Shown in pieces: positions 7,080 through 8,756 of a stretch of 8,756 nucleotides of DNA. The translations under genes were made by a program, and so were the position numbers. Each line of letters starts with the position of its first letter. The first letter of the stretch is position 1. Under the pieces are notes generated by a model, which worked only from the letters and a program-made list of their open reading frames with translations, was not told the DNA's origin and did not search any database. Origin of the DNA: an uncultured Lysobacter sp. (GTDB taxonomy: Bacteria > Pseudomonadota > Gammaproteobacteria > Xanthomonadales > Xanthomonadaceae); NCBI GenBank assembly GCA_943913335.1, contig CALTXS010000028.1:1-8756 (forward strand), read 5' to 3'.

Positions 7080-8696
7080 CTAGTGCCCTTTGAAATCCCG
7101 TGGCCGCACGCCCATCGCCAGCAGGCTCAGACCGTAGATGGCAACTCCGGCGCCAATCAGCAGCGCCAGACGCCAAATCCGCGAACCGAAGTGCCAAGCG
7201 CTCCAGTCGGACCAGTGCGTTCCGAGCGCCCAGACCGTCGCCGCCATCAGCGTCGCCGCCAGTGCGATCTTGACCAGGAAGCGCAGCCAGCCGCTCTGTG
7301 GCTCGAACAGTTGATGGCGGTGCAGTGCGACCCCCAACGCAATGGCATTGACCCAGGCGGCGAACGCAATCGCCAGCGACAGAACGACGTGCACACCGGG
7401 CGTGGATCCGGCAGCGGTGAGCCAATTGTGATCGTGCATCTGCAGGGCCTGACGACCGGCCTCGGTAGCCAGCATCCAGGTGGCAGCGCCGGCGAACACG
7501 AACAGCCCATTGGCCAACAAGGAGGCCAGTGCAGCGCGCATCGGCGTGCGTGCATCCTGTCGTGAGTAGAACGCGGGCGCCAGCACTTTGACGAGCAAAA
7601 ATGCGGGTATTGCCAGGGCTTGAGCTACGATGCTGCGCGAAGTCATCTCCAAATCCGTCGCGTTAAAGCGACCGTACTGAAACAGCGTGGCCACCACCGG
7701 TTTTGCACACAGTGCCAAGCCGATACAAGCCGGAATGCCAATCAGCAGACATAAGCGAAAGCCCCAGTCGAGACTTCGCGAATATCCCTGCCGGTCCGCC
7801 TGCACGTAATGGCTGGCCAGATTCGGCAAAATCACCGTGCCGATGGCGACCCCGAAAATCCCCAGCGGAAACTCCAGCAAGCGATCGGCGTAATACAGCC
7901 AAGTCACGCTGCCGGCCGCCAGCATCGTCGCGACCACGGTATTGAGCAGCAGATTCACTTGCGCGACCGACGAGCCCAGGATGCCCGGCCCCATGCGCCG
8001 CAGCACAGCACGCACGCCGGCATCACCCGCTCCCCATTTGGGCTTGGGCAGCAGCCCCAATCGCATCAGGGACGGAATGTGGAAGGCGAGCTGCAGCACG
8101 CCGGCGATCGTCACGCCCCACGCCAACGCCCGCACCGGAATCTGCAAGCGACTCGACACGGCCAGTGCCGCAACAATCAGCGACAAATTCAGCAGCAATG
8201 GTGACAACGCGGGCACCGCAAAGCGACCGTAGCTGTTGAGAATGCCGCCGGCCATCGCGGTCAGCGAAATCAGCAGGACATAGGGGAACGTAATGCGCAG
8301 CAGTTCGGTAGCCAGACGGAACTGCTCACCATCGGGCGCAAAGCCCGGAGCAAACCAACGCATCAGTAGCGGGGCCAATGCAAGTGCCAGACCCGTCAGC
8401 ACCAGCAGTCCGGCAATCAGGGTGCCGGCCACCTTATCAATGAACTCGCGAACTTCACGCTCAGAGCTGCTGTCGCGGTATGCTTGCAGCACCGGGACAA
8501 AGGCCATGCTGAAGGCGCCTTCGCCGCTGATTCTACGCATGAAATTGGGGATGCGGAAAGCGACCAGAAAGGCGTCCATGGCGGCGCCGGCACCGAAATG
8601 AGTGGCGTAGATCTGGTCGCGCACCAGGCCGGAAATCCGCGATAGCAGGGTCATGCTGCTATGGATGCCGGCCGACTCGGCCAAACCCTTAGACAT
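7080..8696 (-). CDS. murJ: Lipid II flippase MurJ (MviN)
   Basis: MurJ is the inner-membrane MOP-superfamily transporter that flips lipid II to the periplasmic face for peptidoglycan synthesis. The 538-residue product has many hydrophobic segments, consistent with the 14 helices of the family. The N-terminal signature SRISGLVRD...FGAG and DAFLVAFRIPNFMRRISGEGAF are present. Residues equivalent to E. coli R18, R24, D39, R52 and R270 are found here at R20, R26, D41, R54 and R272 (in LYYADRLLEFP), a constant offset of two. I chose ATG 8696, since family members start M-x-x-G/S-L; an in-frame GTG at 8705 would add only three residues. AAGG lies 12 bases before the ATG, rather far, and GTGG lies 5 bases before it. 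It is the first gene of the minus-strand block, and the murJ-ribF gap is 27 bp. Confidence 0.97.
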   Translation of the reverse strand: MSKGLAESAGIHSSMTLLSRISGLVRDQIYATHFGAGAAMDAFLVAFRIPNFMRRISGEGAFSMAFVPVLQAYRDSSSEREVREFIDKVAGTLIAGLLVLTGLALALAPLLMRWFAPGFAPDGEQFRLATELLRITFPYVLLISLTAMAGGILNSYGRFAVPALSPLLLNLSLIVAALAVSSRLQIPVRALAWGVTIAGVLQLAFHIPSLMRLGLLPKPKWGAGDAGVRAVLRRMGPGILGSSVAQVNLLLNTVVATMLAAGSVTWLYYADRLLEFPLGIFGVAIGTVILPNLASHYVQADRQGYSRSLDWGFRLCLLIGIPACIGLALCAKPVVATLFQYGRFNATDLEMTSRSIVAQALAIPAFLLVKVLAPAFYSRQDARTPMRAALASLLANGLFVFAGAATWMLATEAGRQALQMHDHNWLTAAGSTPGVHVVLSLAIAFAAWVNAIALGVALHRHQLFEPQSGWLRFLVKIALAATLMAATVWALGTHWSDWSAWHFGSRIWRLALLIGAGVAIYGLSLLAMGVRPRDFKGH

Positions 8697-8710
8697 TTCA
8701 GCCACTTACC

Positions 8711-8739
8711 TTGACTTTCGGAAAAATACAGGTCATACT
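8711..8739 (+). promoter_or_regulatory. Divergent sigma-70 promoter reading out of the window
   Basis: TTGACT (8711-8716, 5 of 6) and CATACT (8734-8739, 4 of 6) are 17 bp apart on the plus strand, giving an expected start near 8746. It points away from murJ toward a gene beyond the right edge. In many gammaproteobacteria the ribosomal protein S20 gene rpsT is divergent to this block, so rpsT is the likely target; that is inference. I found no convincing promoter for murJ itself in 8697-8756, so its promoter may lie partly past the edge. Confidence 0.55.
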
Positions 8740-8756
8740 TTCCCGTCTGATTGTTC

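Noticed and set aside
6093..7100. FMN riboswitch in front of ribF
   Set aside because: Only 27 bp separate murJ and ribF, too short for an RFN element, and no such fold is visible. RibF here is a housekeeping operon member.

Overview
The window is ordinary chromosomal core sequence from a gammaproteobacterium with a moderately high GC content (my estimate by eye is close to 60%). A six-gene, minus-strand block fills most of it: murJ, ribF, ileS, lspA, ispH, rnd. The first five are a well-known conserved neighbourhood. In Escherichia and Pseudomonas an FKBP-type isomerase gene (fkpB) sits between lspA and ispH. Here it is absent, and lspA and ispH are 11 bp apart. As I recall, this shorter order occurs in Xanthomonadales-type lineages, so I lean that way, but the sequence alone does not fix the genus.

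Layout from left to right: (1) 1-117 is the 3' end of a lipocalin (Blc-like) gene on the plus strand. (2) 124-282 is a compact tRNA-Thr(CGT) unit with its own promoter and a strong intrinsic terminator. (3) 283-427 is a non-coding stretch with two small inverted repeats. (4) 428-670 is a small plus-strand gene for an unrecognised 80-residue protein with two predicted membrane segments; its 3' end overlaps the 3' end of rnd. (5) 630-8696 is the minus-strand block, read right to left. (6) 8697-8756 is the murJ upstream region. It carries a plus-strand promoter that fires out of the window; from known synteny the next gene is probably rpsT.

Within the block the gaps are 27 bp (murJ/ribF), a 4-bp GTGA overlap (ribF/ileS), 2 bp (ileS/lspA), 11 bp (lspA/ispH) and 3 bp (ispH/rnd). 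This spacing indicates one transcript with translational coupling. The products serve cell-envelope and core metabolism: lipid II flipping (MurJ), FMN/FAD synthesis (RibF), isoleucyl-tRNA charging (IleS), lipoprotein maturation (LspA), the last MEP-pathway isoprenoid step (IspH) and RNA 3'-end trimming (Rnd). All six are full length with intact catalytic motifs.

I found no mobile element, CRISPR array, phage or defence gene, and no convincing new system. The least explained item is the small membrane protein at 428-670 and its convergent overlap with rnd.
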